The notes: generated from the sequence alone by a model not told the origin. DNA of 64,000 nucleotides from Arthrobacter sp. StoSoilB20 (GCF_019977295.1 NZ_AP024651.1:806001-870000), one strand, 5' to 3'. Shown: positions 18,748-28,409, counted from the first letter of the stretch. Made by a program: numbers and translations.

Positions 18748-19670
18748 TGGTGCGCGTGCTGGTTACGGGTGTTGGCGGGCCGGCAGGCTTCTCGCTGGCA
18801 CGTCAATTGATGGACCTCGGACACTGGGTTCTGGGTGTCGATATGAAGCGGTTTCCCGCGTCGACGGCGGACGCCTTGTCCGTGGTGTCTCCCTCAAGCG
18901 CGCCCGGCTACTTGTGGGAACTCCGCGGGCTCGTCGCTGCCCACGGAATAGACCTGGTAGTGCCGACGGTCAGCGACGAACTGGTGATGGTGGCGGACGC
19001 CAGGGATGGTTTCGCCCCGGGAGTAGAGGTCCTGATTGCAGACCCGGAACCCGTGCGGATCGCGAACGACAAGTACCTCACTATGAAGTGCCTGGCCAAC
19101 GCCAATGTGGCTGTTCCGGATTTCGCATTGCCCGGGGATTTCAGTTCCATTAACGAGGCAATGGCCCGCCTTGGGGGGTCCTTGGTGGTGAAGCCCAGGG
19201 TGTCGAGGGGTGGCCGCGGAGTCCAGCTGCTGGAAAGGACTGCCGACGGCGCAAGGAAAGCCGCTGAGGCGTGGTCCTTTCTGGATGATTCCTGGATAGT
19301 GCAGCGGTTTGCGCCGGGTACAGAGTACGCGCCCGTGGTTTTTCGGCCCTGGCAAGACTCCGGGCAGGAAGAGCTCGTGGGTGTGCTGGAGAAGGTGGAG
19401 CTCAAACAGGGGCGGATTGGAAATGCGCTATCGGTCAAAAGAGTGGATGGGCAAGAGACCGCCGACGTCGCAGGCTTGGCGCAAGAGGCATCCGCCGCGC
19501 TGGGCTTGGTGGGTCCGGTCGATGTTGACATTCGCCGCATGTGGGACGGAACGCCTGTAGTTCTGGAGGTCAACGCCAGGTTTGGCGCCAACAGTGCCTA
19601 CGTTCCGGAACTCCTGGAGCGGGTCCTGAGGAGTTTCGCCCGGAGCACACTGCCTGGGCGGGCTGTGTGA
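18747..19670 (+). CDS. ATP-grasp enzyme
   Basis: The 307-residue protein starts VRVLVTGVGGPAGFSLARQLMDLG, a PreATP-grasp Rossmann-like start. ATP-grasp motifs follow: NDKYLTMKCLANANVAVPDF, LVVKPRVSRGGRGVQLL as the lysine and glycine-rich loop, and PVDVDIRRMWDGTPVVLEVNARFGAN with the metal-binding Glu and Asn. It resembles the carbamoyl-phosphate-synthase-like ATP-grasp group, which joins a carboxylate to a nucleophile. In this operon it may attach an amino acid or acyl group to a sugar precursor; this is inference. It overlaps both neighbours. Confidence 0.82.
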   Translation: MVRVLVTGVGGPAGFSLARQLMDLGHWVLGVDMKRFPASTADALSVVSPSSAPGYLWELRGLVAAHGIDLVVPTVSDELVMVADARDGFAPGVEVLIADPEPVRIANDKYLTMKCLANANVAVPDFALPGDFSSINEAMARLGGSLVVKPRVSRGGRGVQLLERTADGARKAAEAWSFLDDSWIVQRFAPGTEYAPVVFRPWQDSGQEELVGVLEKVELKQGRIGNALSVKRVDGQETADVAGLAQEASAALGLVGPVDVDIRRMWDGTPVVLEVNARFGANSAYVPELLERVLRSFARSTLPGRAV

Positions 19671-20944
19671 CATTGCTTGACGTGGCCTTGATGTTCGTCC
19701 AATGTGGCGGCTTGCTGATCCTAAGCTTCGGAGTGGTCAAGATCGCCTACGTTCCGCTTGCCCTGTATTTCAATTGGTTCCACCGCGCCAAGCCTCCAAA
19801 GCATCGCTACTCTGTCCTCAGCCAGCGGCCCTTGGTGTCTGTGATCGTCCCCGGTTATAACGAGGCCGTGGTTATCACCAAATGTGTGGAGTCGATCCTG
19901 GCGAGCCGATACCTGCGGCTTGAGGTCATTCTGGTGGATGACGGTTCCACCGACTCCACCGCAGAGATCATGATGGGCCTGTCGCAGCAGTACGACAGAG
20001 TGCGCTTTTTGTCGCAGGCGAACGCGGGGAAGGGCGCCGCGCTCAACCATGGAATCGCCGCAGCGCACGGCGACATCCTGATGTTCGTTGACGCCGACGG
20101 GATCTTTGCTCCGGACACCCTGATGAACATGTTGGAAGGTTTTGACCATCCAAAGGTTGGTGCGGTGTGCGGTGACGACCGGCCCGTTAATCTTGATCGT
20201 ATCCAAACCATGATGCTTGCTGTCCTGAGCCATGTTGGAACGGGCCTTGTCCGCAGGGCACTTTCATTGCTGCACTGCCTCCCGATAGTCTCCGGGAACA
20301 TCGGCGCCTTCCGGAGTGACCTGGTCCGGCAGTTGGGCGGATTCCACGAGGACACCTTGGGCGAGGATCTTGAACTGACGTGGAGGGTCTACAAGGCAGG
20401 CTTCCGTGTTCGATTCCAACCCAATGCGTTGGTCTACGCTGAGTCACCTTCCACCATGGGCGGACTTTGGCGTCAGCGCGTTCGCTGGTCGCGCGGGCTG
20501 TTGCAAACACTGCGAATGCATGCGGGCATGCTCGGGCGGCGCCGTTACGGGCTGTTTGGCATGTTTCTTGTCTTCAACGCCATCACGATGGTGGTAATCC
20601 CGGTTCTGCAGTTGGCCATCCTGGCTGTCCTGCCCTTCCTGTATATCGCCGGGGTGGGTCCGGTGCCAGGGCAGGTGTTCGCGATTCTTGGTTGGCTGGG
20701 ACTCTTCGTGTCCTTGTCACTGGTCTGTTTCTCCATCGGCCTCAACCGTTCCTGGCGGGATCTGCGTTTCCTGTGGACCCTCCCTTTGTGGCCCTTCTAT
20801 TCAGTCTTTGTGGGGATGGCCCTGACCAGCGCCATCGTCAAGGAAATAAGGGGCAGCCCGGCCAAGTGGAACAAATTGCAGCGGACCGGCGTCGTCAGCG
20901 TGATAGCGGCAGAGGCTAAAATCCGGGAAGGGGTGAGCGCTTGA
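19667..20944 (+). CDS. Processive family 2 glycosyltransferase (PgaC/IcaA-like)
   Basis: The protein has 425 residues from the GTG at 19667, which overlaps the preceding stop by 4 bases. N-terminal membrane segments (about 3-34) precede the GT-A domain: SVIVPGYNEAVVITKCVESIL, ILVDDGSTDST, FVDADG as the DxD-type site, GEDLELTWR as the acceptor base, and the processivity motif QRVRW (in WRQRVRWSRG). Four C-terminal hydrophobic segments follow. Such enzymes polymerise and extrude beta-linked polysaccharide. With a de-N-acetylase in the operon, a poly-N-acetylglucosamine-like product is plausible. Confidence 0.88.
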   Translation: MTLLDVALMFVQCGGLLILSFGVVKIAYVPLALYFNWFHRAKPPKHRYSVLSQRPLVSVIVPGYNEAVVITKCVESILASRYLRLEVILVDDGSTDSTAEIMMGLSQQYDRVRFLSQANAGKGAALNHGIAAAHGDILMFVDADGIFAPDTLMNMLEGFDHPKVGAVCGDDRPVNLDRIQTMMLAVLSHVGTGLVRRALSLLHCLPIVSGNIGAFRSDLVRQLGGFHEDTLGEDLELTWRVYKAGFRVRFQPNALVYAESPSTMGGLWRQRVRWSRGLLQTLRMHAGMLGRRRYGLFGMFLVFNAITMVVIPVLQLAILAVLPFLYIAGVGPVPGQVFAILGWLGLFVSLSLVCFSIGLNRSWRDLRFLWTLPLWPFYSVFVGMALTSAIVKEIRGSPAKWNKLQRTGVVSVIAAEAKIREGVSA

Positions 20945-22083
20945 AACGCGGATCGGCTACCGGGTTAACGGGAGCACTATTGGCCTCGAGCCTGGTGCTG
21001 GCCGGGTGTGCCGGCCAACCAGTTGCGGTACCAGGGGATCGCATGGTCAACCTGGGCTTTGAGGACGTGGTGAACAGTGAGCCCGGCTACCTTGGCAAAC
21101 TCTCAGAACGTTTGGACTCAGTCAGTGCCACGGCGGTATCCATCTCCGTTGGACGCACCGACTGGACGGCCTTCCCGTGGCCCGGGCACGCAGGTTCGGA
21201 GTCCAGTGAGGTCTCCCAATCAGGACGGGACTTTGTGGCGGAGTCCATCACGGCGCTTGAGACCGCGAACGACGGAAGCAAGCGCGATGTCGTCCTGACC
21301 ATCGACGCCCTTTTGGGCCGCGCGCTGAAGGACGACCCCGCCATCGCGGGGCGCAGTGTTGACGGGACGGCTTCCGATTCCTTTGCGAGCGTTAACTCGT
21401 TGAGGCACGGAGAAGCCGGAACACGACTGGCTTCCCTGGCTGCTGCTGTCGCCATGAAGTACACGCCCACGGCGGTGAACATCACTGAGCTCATGTTCGA
21501 CGACTTCACGTTTGGCCGCGACGACCTCGAGGACTTCAAAGCCACCACCGGCTCCACGGATTGGCCCCGGAACGGTGACGGATCCATCGATGCGTCAGAC
21601 CCGCGTATCAACACCTGGCGCAGCGAAGCCATGGGGGACATCGTGCGCAAGGTGAGTGCCGCCGTCGAACCTCACGGCGTCAAGGTGGAGATGGACGTGC
21701 GCTCGCCGCGCGATTCACCGTCCGGGGACCGGGCGGACAGCGGACATGACTACGATCTCCTGCTCACGGAGGCGGACCGGCTTCACGTGTGGGAGTACGT
21801 GGGGCTCAACAGCGAACGGTCACCAAAGACCAGGGAATTAGCTGAATCAATGAACCGCCGTGCGGGCTCCCGCATGTCGTTGTCGGTGGGACTTTGGTCC
21901 AATGAGGGCCGGATATCGGCGCGGGTGTTCGGTACAGCTTTGCGGGAGGCGGCGCTCGGCGGGGCCACTTCGGTGTCTGTGACTCCGGCCAGCCTCATGG
22001 AGGACCAGCACTGGGAGGAACTGAGGAAGGCCTGGACCAGGGAGGTGCGGGCTGTTGAGCCGATTCCCCGGGGAGTACGCTGA
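20941..22083 (+). CDS. Lipoprotein with TIM-barrel-like glycosidase features
   Basis: The protein has 380 residues starting at TTG 20941, which overlaps the glycosyltransferase stop (TTGA) and follows GGAAGGGG. The signal ends in the lipobox LVLAGC. The mature part has alternating strands and acidic ends: VVLTIDALLGR, VNITELMFDDFTFGRDDLEDF, VKVEMDVRSPRD, LHVWEYVG and RMSLSVGLW. These resemble a TIM-barrel hydrolase of the kind found in PgaB or PelA partners, but I cannot assign a family. It would act on the outer membrane face, trimming or guiding the exported polymer. Confidence 0.6.
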   Translation: MKRGSATGLTGALLASSLVLAGCAGQPVAVPGDRMVNLGFEDVVNSEPGYLGKLSERLDSVSATAVSISVGRTDWTAFPWPGHAGSESSEVSQSGRDFVAESITALETANDGSKRDVVLTIDALLGRALKDDPAIAGRSVDGTASDSFASVNSLRHGEAGTRLASLAAAVAMKYTPTAVNITELMFDDFTFGRDDLEDFKATTGSTDWPRNGDGSIDASDPRINTWRSEAMGDIVRKVSAAVEPHGVKVEMDVRSPRDSPSGDRADSGHDYDLLLTEADRLHVWEYVGLNSERSPKTRELAESMNRRAGSRMSLSVGLWSNEGRISARVFGTALREAALGGATSVSVTPASLMEDQHWEELRKAWTREVRAVEPIPRGVR

Positions 22084-22087
22084 CCGC

Positions 22088-22390
22088 ATGGGGATGGATG
22101 CAGTGGTCGCAATCCTGGTCAGCAGTGCCCTGATACTTGGCTCGATTTGGGCCGGCACACGGCTTGTCCAACGAGGAGTTCCAACGAAGGGTGCAACAGG
22201 AACGTTGGGAAGTGTCCTGTCCATGATTGAACCTGCAACCGGTGCGCCCACAAGGGTGGAGGCTGCTGCTGCGATTGAAGAGATGCGCCAGCGCCGGCAC
22301 GAACAACTCTCCGCCGGGCCTGCTGCCGCGCACGAAGAGCTCATGAGCGGCAAGGTGGTTCTGCCGGACAGGACGGACCCCGCAGCGTGA
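22088..22390 (+). CDS. Small single-pass membrane protein
   Basis: The 100-residue protein begins MGMDAVVAILVSSALILGSIWAG: one N-terminal hydrophobic helix (about 4-25), then a charged cytoplasmic-type tail with RVEAAAAIEEMRQRRHEQL. The ATG at 22088 lies 5 bases after the stop of the lipoprotein gene, so it is the likely last gene of the polysaccharide operon. No family is recognised. It may be a subunit of the synthase complex, analogous in place only to PgaD-type small membrane proteins. Confidence 0.6.
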   Translation: MGMDAVVAILVSSALILGSIWAGTRLVQRGVPTKGATGTLGSVLSMIEPATGAPTRVEAAAAIEEMRQRRHEQLSAGPAAAHEELMSGKVVLPDRTDPAA

Positions 22391-22521
22391 CGCCAAAATC
22401 TGAGACGCATTCCATGGGTGGAGTTCGGTGCGGGTAAGATCCCGTAGGAAACCCTAGTAATCCGGCTCACAGTATCCAGCGCAGTGTACGGGCCAAAACC
22501 AGATCCCGAAGGTATGCATCC

Positions 22522-25320
22522 ATGGTTCACACTGCCCCGCAAGACACTGATCTCGCTGCCGAACTGCGAGCGGACGTGCGCCGCGTTTCCACCCTCCTGG
22601 GCGAATCGCTGGTCCGTCAGCACGGTCCCGAACTGCTCGACCTCGTAGAGCAGGTCCGTTTGCTGACCAAGGAATCCAAGGAAGCGGCGCGCGGCGGTGC
22701 CGATGCCACCGGGCCTTGGAGCGCGCACGACGTCGTCGCCCAGGTCCGTGAATTGCTCGCCTCCCTGCCGCTGGACCAGGCGACCGACCTTGTACGGGCC
22801 TTCGCCTTTTACTTCCACCTCACCAACGCAGCCGAACAGGTTCATCGCGTTCGCGGACTCCGCACCCGGCAGGAGAAGGATGGCTGGCTGGCGAAGGCTG
22901 TTTCTGAGATTGCCGGACAGGCTGGTCCACAGGTCCTGCAGGACGTGATCAATGAACTCGACGTCCGCCCCATATTCACGGCGCACCCCACCGAAGCTTC
23001 CCGCCGTTCCGTGCTGGACAAGGTCCGTAAGCTTTCGGATGTCCTGGCGGAGCCGACGACTGAGGGCACCTCCGCACGTCGTCGACAGGACCGGCAACTC
23101 GCCGAAATCATCGACCAGATGTGGCAGACAGATGAGCTGCGCCAGGTACGCCCGACGCCCGTGGACGAGGCGCGAAACGCCATCTATTACTTGAACAGCA
23201 TTCTCACCGACGCCATGCCGGAGATGCTGACGGACTTGTCTGAGCTTCTGGCTGAGCACGGGGTCACACTTCCGGCAGCGGCTGCGCCATTGCGTTTCGG
23301 TTCATGGATTGGCGGAGACCGCGATGGCAACCCGAACGTCACGGCCGCTGTAACCCGCGAAATCCTGCAACTGCAGAACCAGAACGCCGTGCGCATCAGC
23401 ATTGCCTTGATCGACGAACTCATTTCTGTGCTCTCCAACTCCACGGCACTCTTTGGCGCCGACCAGGTGCTGTTGGACTCCATCACGGAGGACCTCAAGA
23501 ACCTGCCCGGGCTGGACAAGCGCATTCTTGAACTGAACGCGCAGGAACCGTACAGGCTCAAACTGACGTGCATCAAGGCCAAGCTCATCAACACCGGGCG
23601 CCGCGTTTCTGCCTCGACCTATCATGAGCCCGGCCGCGACTATGCCACCACGTCCGAGTTGCTGGCAGAGTTCGGGCTGCTCGAGGATTCGCTGCGCAAC
23701 CATTCGGCCGCGCTGGTGGCCGACGGCGCGCTGGCCCGCGTTCGCCGGGCGCTCGCCGCCTTCGGCCTTCACTTGGCCACGCTGGACATCCGCGAACACG
23801 CCGATTACCACCATGATGCCGTGGGTCAGCTCGTGGACCGGCTCGGCACGGAAAAGCCCTATGGCGGCCTGAGCCGTGAGGAGCGCTTCGCGTTCCTGGG
23901 AGCTGAATTGGCTTCCCACCGCCCACTTTCGGGGCACCCCATTAAGCTTGAGGGCACCGCTGACGGCACCTACGACGTCTTCCGGAGCATCCGGCAAGCG
24001 CTCCACACGTATGGACCGGATGTTGTGGAGACTTACATCATCTCCATGACCCGTGGAGCCGATGACGTCCTGGCCGCAGCGGTTCTGGCCCGTGAGGCCG
24101 GCTTGATCGACCTCTTCGGCGCGAAACCGCACGCCAAGATCGGATTCGCCCCGCTGCTGGAAACCGTGGAGGAACTGCGCGCATCTGCGGAAATTGTGGA
24201 CCAGCTGCTGTCCGATCCGTCGTACAGGGAACTCGTTCGCCTTCGCGGTGATGTCCAGGAAGTGATGTTGGGCTACTCCGATTCCAACAAGGAATCCGGC
24301 GTCATGACGAGTCAGTGGGAAATCCATAAGACCCAGCGCAAGCTGCGTGATGTGGCGGCCAAACACGGTGTGCGTGTCCGTCTGTTCCATGGCCGGGGTG
24401 GTTCCGTGGGCCGCGGTGGCGGACCGACCTACGACGCCATCATGGCCCAGCCGAATGGAGTCCTTGAAGGTGAGATCAAGTTCACCGAGCAGGGTGAGGT
24501 CATTTCGGATAAGTACTCCCTGCCGGAACTTGCCCGCGAAAATCTTGAACTTTCCCTGGCAGCTGTCATGCAGGGCTCGGCCCTGCACCGGACGCCCCGT
24601 ACGTCCGAGGACGAGCGCGAGCGCTACGCGAATGTCATGGAAACCATCTCGGACTCAGCGTTCCACCGGTACCGGACCCTGATCGACGATCCCGATCTGC
24701 CCGCCTATTTCCTTGCTTCAACTCCGGTGGAGCAGTTGGGTTCGTTGAACATTGGGTCGCGACCGTCCAAGCGGCCGGATTCCGGCGCGGGACTGGGTGG
24801 TCTGCGTGCCATTCCTTGGGTCTTCGGCTGGACCCAGTCCCGGCAGATCGTTCCGGGCTGGTTCGGCGTGGGCTCCGGGCTGAAGGCCGCCCGGGAGGCA
24901 GGCAACACCGATCAGCTCATCGAAATGATGGACCGCTGGCACTTCTTCCGCTCAGTGATCTCGAATGTGGAGATGACGCTGGCCAAAACCGACATGGAGA
25001 TCGCCGGACATTACGTGTCCTCTCTTGTGCCGGAAGAACTGCACCGCTTGTTCCACATGATCCGTGACGAGTATGAGCTCACCGTGGCCGAGATTGAGCG
25101 GCTGACCGGCGAGATTGAACTCCTCGATGCTCAACCGACGCTCAAGCGCTCGTTGGAAATCCGTGACCAATACCTGGACCCGATCAGCTACCTTCAGGTG
25201 GAATTGCTCCGCCGCGTACGTGAAGAGTCCGTGTCCGGGGCCGAAATCGATGAACGGCTCCAGCGCGCCATGCTCATTACCGTCAACGGCGTGGCCGCAG
25301 GCCTTCGCAACACCGGCTAG
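22522..25320 (+). CDS. ppc: Phosphoenolpyruvate carboxylase
   Basis: The protein has 932 residues, the usual bacterial length. It carboxylates phosphoenolpyruvate to oxaloacetate, replenishing the TCA cycle. Signature motifs are present: [13 protein letters not shown] with the catalytic His, [39 protein letters not shown] and [12 protein letters not shown]. It ends in NTG, the conserved C-terminal pattern. It is a single gene with about 130 bases of non-coding sequence in front, where I see no confident promoter. The repeat hairpin at 25330-25441 follows and may end the transcript. Confidence 0.97.
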   Translation: MVHTAPQDTDLAAELRADVRRVSTLLGESLVRQHGPELLDLVEQVRLLTKESKEAARGGADATGPWSAHDVVAQVRELLASLPLDQATDLVRAFAFYFHLTNAAEQVHRVRGLRTRQEKDGWLAKAVSEIAGQAGPQVLQDVINELDVRPIFTAHPTEASRRSVLDKVRKLSDVLAEPTTEGTSARRRQDRQLAEIIDQMWQTDELRQVRPTPVDEARNAIYYLNSILTDAMPEMLTDLSELLAEHGVTLPAAAAPLRFGSWIGGDRDGNPNVTAAVTREILQLQNQNAVRISIALIDELISVLSNSTALFGADQVLLDSITEDLKNLPGLDKRILELNAQEPYRLKLTCIKAKLINTGRRVSASTYHEPGRDYATTSELLAEFGLLEDSLRNHSAALVADGALARVRRALAAFGLHLATLDIREHADYHHDAVGQLVDRLGTEKPYGGLSREERFAFLGAELASHRPLSGHPIKLEGTADGTYDVFRSIRQALHTYGPDVVETYIISMTRGADDVLAAAVLAREAGLIDLFGAKPHAKIGFAPLLETVEELRASAEIVDQLLSDPSYRELVRLRGDVQEVMLGYSDSNKESGVMTSQWEIHKTQRKLRDVAAKHGVRVRLFHGRGGSVGRGGGPTYDAIMAQPNGVLEGEIKFTEQGEVISDKYSLPELARENLELSLAAVMQGSALHRTPRTSEDERERYANVMETISDSAFHRYRTLIDDPDLPAYFLASTPVEQLGSLNIGSRPSKRPDSGAGLGGLRAIPWVFGWTQSRQIVPGWFGVGSGLKAAREAGNTDQLIEMMDRWHFFRSVISNVEMTLAKTDMEIAGHYVSSLVPEELHRLFHMIRDEYELTVAEIERLTGEIELLDAQPTLKRSLEIRDQYLDPISYLQVELLRRVREESVSGAEIDERLQRAMLITVNGVAAGLRNTG

Positions 25321-25329
25321 GCAACGCTC

Positions 25330-25441
25330 TCCCACATCCCCCGGGGTTCGGACGGATCCCTCTATCACCTGCTGACGGAGGGTTCGGCCCCGGGGTGGGG
25401 GATGTGACAGAGGGTTCGGCCCCGGGGTGGGGGATGTGACA
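25330..25441. repeat. 32-bp direct repeat with inverted flank
   Basis: Two perfect 32-bp units lie at 25378-25409 and 25410-25441, with a partial third running up to the next start codon. Each contains GAGGGTTCGG and GGGGGATGTGA. An inverted partial copy TCCCACATCCCCCGGGG lies at 25330-25346, so the transcript can fold into a hairpin after ppc. The composition and the GATGTGA/GAGGGTT elements recall the 1443-1656 array. Confidence 0.85.
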
Positions 25442-25459
25442 GAGGGTTAGGGTGGTGGG

Positions 25460-25765
25460 ATGCCGTCGTTCCAAACCAAATTGAAGATCACTGGCCTCAA
25501 ACCGGGAAATGCGCCCGAATCAGTGATGGCCGCAGCTGTCGAAGCCCTGGAAACCCGCCACCACGTGGAGTCGAACCAGTTGGACATCGTGGGCGGCGTC
25601 CCCCAGATCAGCCTCCGCTTCACCGTGGGCGATCGTGATTACAGCGGTGAGAACGACGAAGCCCGGACGTCGGCAGCCATGATGCGTGACGCCGTCGAGC
25701 GTGTGGCCATTACAGGAAGTTTGTACGTCCTGCGCCGCAACCGCGGACGTTGGTCTCCGGTTTAG
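25460..25765 (+). CDS. Conserved hypothetical small protein
   Basis: The 101-residue protein has an alpha/beta pattern: FQTKLKITGLKPGNAPESVMAAAVEAL, HVESNQLDIVGGVPQISLRFTV, and a C-terminal RTSAAMMRDAVERVAITGSLYVLRRNRGRW. It has no signal or membrane segment. I do not recognise the family; the fold looks like a small ferredoxin-like or stress-type protein. GGGTGGTGGG from the repeat array lies just before the ATG and could serve as the ribosome site, so the repeat may affect its expression. Confidence 0.65.
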   Translation: MPSFQTKLKITGLKPGNAPESVMAAAVEALETRHHVESNQLDIVGGVPQISLRFTVGDRDYSGENDEARTSAAMMRDAVERVAITGSLYVLRRNRGRWSPV

Positions 25766-25776
25766 AAACGCCGGCG

Positions 25777-26421
25777 TTAGTCAGGCTGGGGCACGTCGCC
25801 GGGGTTGTCGGCGTCGAACGGTTCTTCCACGGGGGAGCGGCTCCCGCGACGCCGTGTGACGATCAGGCCAACCACTACGCCGATCACCAGCCCTACACCC
25901 ACTCCGATCAGCGAACTCGCCCAAAAGGGAAGCCTGGTGGTGGACCCGGTGAAGTAGCCAAGGCCGACTTGCCATACGGCCCAGAGGACTGCGCCCAAGC
26001 CGGCGCAGAGGCTGAAACCGCGGACCGAAACGTTGGCGATGCCCGCGGCGGACGAGGTGGCGAGCCTGCCGCCGGGGATAAACCGCGCGCCGATGATGGC
26101 GCCGTAGGTGGACGATCGGCCGGCTTTGGCGATGGCCTCGTGAATTCCGCGGTGGACACGCCGACCCCATGACCATCGGTCCAGGACGTGGCTGATGCGC
26201 CGCTTGAACAACGCATAGACCGCCATGTCCCCGAGCCAGGATGCGAAGGCGGCGAGCACCAGGATCAGCCAGAAGTTGGCGTGGCCGTCGGCGGCGAGTG
26301 CGCCTCCGGTGATCACCACCATCTCTGAGGGAATGGGCGGGAAGAAGGCGTCGCCCAGCACCATGGGAACGATCCACAGGTAGATAGCGGATCCCCATGT
26401 AGCCGGGGCGGTGATGTCCAT
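25777..26421 (-). CDS. DedA family membrane protein
   Basis: The protein has 214 residues from MDITAPATWGSAIYLW. DedA hallmarks are FFPPIPSEMVVITGGAL near the first re-entrant helix, SWLGDMAVYALFKR, and GAIIGARFIPGGRLATSSAAGIA with the conserved Arg-x-x-x-Gly. About five hydrophobic segments precede an acidic, Pro-rich tail. DedA proteins include undecaprenyl-phosphate and phospholipid flippases. The longer frame from 26496 would overlap the divergent macrodomain gene, so I use the internal ATG at 26421. Confidence 0.85.
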   Translation of the reverse strand: MDITAPATWGSAIYLWIVPMVLGDAFFPPIPSEMVVITGGALAADGHANFWLILVLAAFASWLGDMAVYALFKRRISHVLDRWSWGRRVHRGIHEAIAKAGRSSTYGAIIGARFIPGGRLATSSAAGIANVSVRGFSLCAGLGAVLWAVWQVGLGYFTGSTTRLPFWASSLIGVGVGLVIGVVVGLIVTRRRGSRSPVEEPFDADNPGDVPQPD

Positions 26422-26475
26422 GGGCACAAGGTACCGCACTTGCCGCTCCTGCCGCTTCGGCGGGAGACTGGCGCC

Positions 26476-27021
26476 ATGGAAATCGAAGTCCTGCAAGGAG
26501 ACATCACCACCCGCACGGTGGATGCGATCGTCAACGCCGCCAATTCCTCATTGTTCGGTGGAGGGGGAGTGGACGGCGCGATTCACAGGGCCGCGGGCCC
26601 GGAGCTCCTTGCCGCGTGCCGCGAGCTACGACGCACGGAGTTGCCGGACGGGCTGCCGGTGGGTGCCGCCGTCGCGACCCCCGGGTTCCTGCTTCCTGCC
26701 ACGTGGGTGATCCATACCGTGGGCCCAAACCGGCACGCCGGACAGACGGACCCGGCGCTGCTCGCGTCCTGTTTCCACGAAAGCCTGAAGGTGGCGGCCG
26801 GCCTTGGTGCCCGTTCCATCGCCTTCCCCGCAATCAGCGCCGGTATCTACGGCTGGGACGCTCGTCAGGTCGCAGAGGTAGCGTTCGACGCCGTCAGGTC
26901 CTTTTCGTCGCCGTCTCCCTCAGGTGCGCCAGCGGACAGCCGGCTTGAGGTGGTGGAGTTTGTGCTGTTTTCGGAAGGAACGACGGCGGTCTTCCGGACC
27001 GTGTTTGACTCCTCACCCTGA
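26476..27021 (+). CDS. Macrodomain protein, O-acetyl-ADP-ribose deacetylase type
   Basis: The protein has 181 residues from MEIEVLQGDITTRTVDAIVNAANSSLFGGGGVDGAIHRAAG. This holds the NAAN and GGGGVDGAIH ADP-ribose-binding loops of MacroD-type enzymes. The second loop is AISAGIYGWD, and the end strand EVVEFVLFSEGTTAVFRTVF is normal for the fold. It would hydrolyse O-acetyl-ADP-ribose or mono-ADP-ribosyl groups. The last 157 bases overlap the 3' end of the convergent permease gene on the other strand; the macrodomain sequence stays conserved-looking through the overlap. Confidence 0.9.
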   Translation: MEIEVLQGDITTRTVDAIVNAANSSLFGGGGVDGAIHRAAGPELLAACRELRRTELPDGLPVGAAVATPGFLLPATWVIHTVGPNRHAGQTDPALLASCFHESLKVAAGLGARSIAFPAISAGIYGWDARQVAEVAFDAVRSFSSPSPSGAPADSRLEVVEFVLFSEGTTAVFRTVFDSSP

Positions 27022-28409
27022 TCCGAGGACGTGCCGGCCTCGGAGTGGCGTTTGCGGCGCTTGACCACGTAGAACAGCACCGTGAAGAGGGCCAACGACG
27101 GCAGGCCAAAGACCAGCGTCATGTTGAAGGCCGAGGTGCCCAGCGTGCTGATGGCGATGGCGAGCATGAGTACGGCCCCGAGGATGGTGCCGCCGGGGTA
27201 GAAACGGGTCTTGTAGGAAAGTTCCGTGCCGCTGCGCTTCATGCTGCGGCGGAAGAACCAGTGGGTCACGAAGATCATGAACCAGGTAAACATTGCCCCG
27301 AACATGGAGATGGCCATCATCAAAGTGAAAGCCGTCTCGGGGAACATCGCGTAGACCACCGTGGCAATGGCGATTCCTGCCGTGGAGAGCACCAGGGCAT
27401 TCACGGGGGCGCCGTTGGAACGAAGCTTGCCGAACACGGCCGGAGCGTCGCCGCTGCGGGAAAGGCTGAAGATCATGCGGGTGGAAATGTAGAGCTGGCT
27501 GTTCATGGCCGAGAGCGCGGCGATGATGACCACGAAGGTCAGCAGGCTGTCCGCGAAGGGGATGCCAAGGTTCTGCATGACGGTGACGAAGGGACTGCCG
27601 CCCGCCAGGATCTGGCTGACTGGCGCGATGGCGAGGATGAGCGCAAGCGTAACGATGTAGAACAAAAGCAACCGGGCGATGGTGGTGCGGAAGGCCTTCT
27701 TCACAGCTGTTGCGGGGTCTTTTGCTTCCCCGGCCGCGATGGCGATCATTTCGATGCTGAGGTAGCTGAAGATGGACACGATCACGGCGAACCAGGTGCC
27801 GGACAAGCCGTTGGGGAAGAAGCCCCCTTCGGCTGTGTAGTTCTGGAAACCCGTGCCTTCGGTGCGGGTGCCGAACACGATGTAAGCGCCCAGCACGATG
27901 AAGGCGATGATCGCGAAGACCTTGATGCTGGAGAACCAGTACTCCAGAGTTCCGAACACCTTGACGTTCATGGTGTTGACAGCGATCAGAACCGCGGAGA
28001 AAAAGATGACCCAGAGTAGTGAGGGCACGTTGGGGAACCAGAGCTTCATGTATTCACCTACGGCGGTAACCTCTGTTCCCACCGCCAGCACAATGCAGGA
28101 CCAGTACATGTATTTGACCAGGAAGCCGGCCAGCGGGCTCACATAGTGCTCTGCGAACGCACCGAACGAGCCCGACGTCGGGTGGGCCACAGTCATCTCC
28201 GACAAACTGCCCATCAGGAGCAGGGCAATCAGCCCACCAATGGCATAGCTGATGATCACGCTGGGGCCGGCAAGGCCGATGGCGAACTTGCTCCCCAGGA
28301 AGAGTCCCGTGCCGATGGCACCGCCCAGGGCAATCATGGTCATCTGCCGGGATGTGAGCTGCCGTTTGAGCCCACCTTCACGTTCCTGGATCTTGTTGAA
28401 ACTGCCCAT
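26865..28409 (-). CDS. Amino acid permease (APC superfamily, AAT type)
   Basis: The 514-residue protein has about twelve hydrophobic segments. The APC signature is at the start: RQMTMIALGGAIGTGLFLGSKFAIGLAGPSVIISYAIGG. Later motifs include SGSFGAFAEHYVSPLAGF, and SIEMIAIAAGEAKDPATAVKKAFRTT. It imports amino acids by proton symport; the specificity (GABA, aromatic or other) is not determined. AGGAGG precedes the ATG. After the last helix, about 60 Ser/Thr/Glu-rich residues read antisense through the macrodomain gene. A divergent Lrp-type regulator at 28511 suggests control by amino acids. Confidence 0.9.
   Translation of the reverse strand: MGSFNKIQEREGGLKRQLTSRQMTMIALGGAIGTGLFLGSKFAIGLAGPSVIISYAIGGLIALLLMGSLSEMTVAHPTSGSFGAFAEHYVSPLAGFLVKYMYWSCIVLAVGTEVTAVGEYMKLWFPNVPSLLWVIFFSAVLIAVNTMNVKVFGTLEYWFSSIKVFAIIAFIVLGAYIVFGTRTEGTGFQNYTAEGGFFPNGLSGTWFAVIVSIFSYLSIEMIAIAAGEAKDPATAVKKAFRTTIARLLLFYIVTLALILAIAPVSQILAGGSPFVTVMQNLGIPFADSLLTFVVIIAALSAMNSQLYISTRMIFSLSRSGDAPAVFGKLRSNGAPVNALVLSTAGIAIATVVYAMFPETAFTLMMAISMFGAMFTWFMIFVTHWFFRRSMKRSGTELSYKTRFYPGGTILGAVLMLAIAISTLGTSAFNMTLVFGLPSLALFTVLFYVVKRRKRHSEAGTSSDQGEESNTVRKTAVVPSENSTNSTTSSRLSAGAPEGDGDEKDLTASNATSAT

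Noticed and set aside
22391..22521. Riboswitch or promoter upstream of ppc
   Set aside because: I see no convincing -35/-10 pair or stable conserved stem in this 131-base gap.
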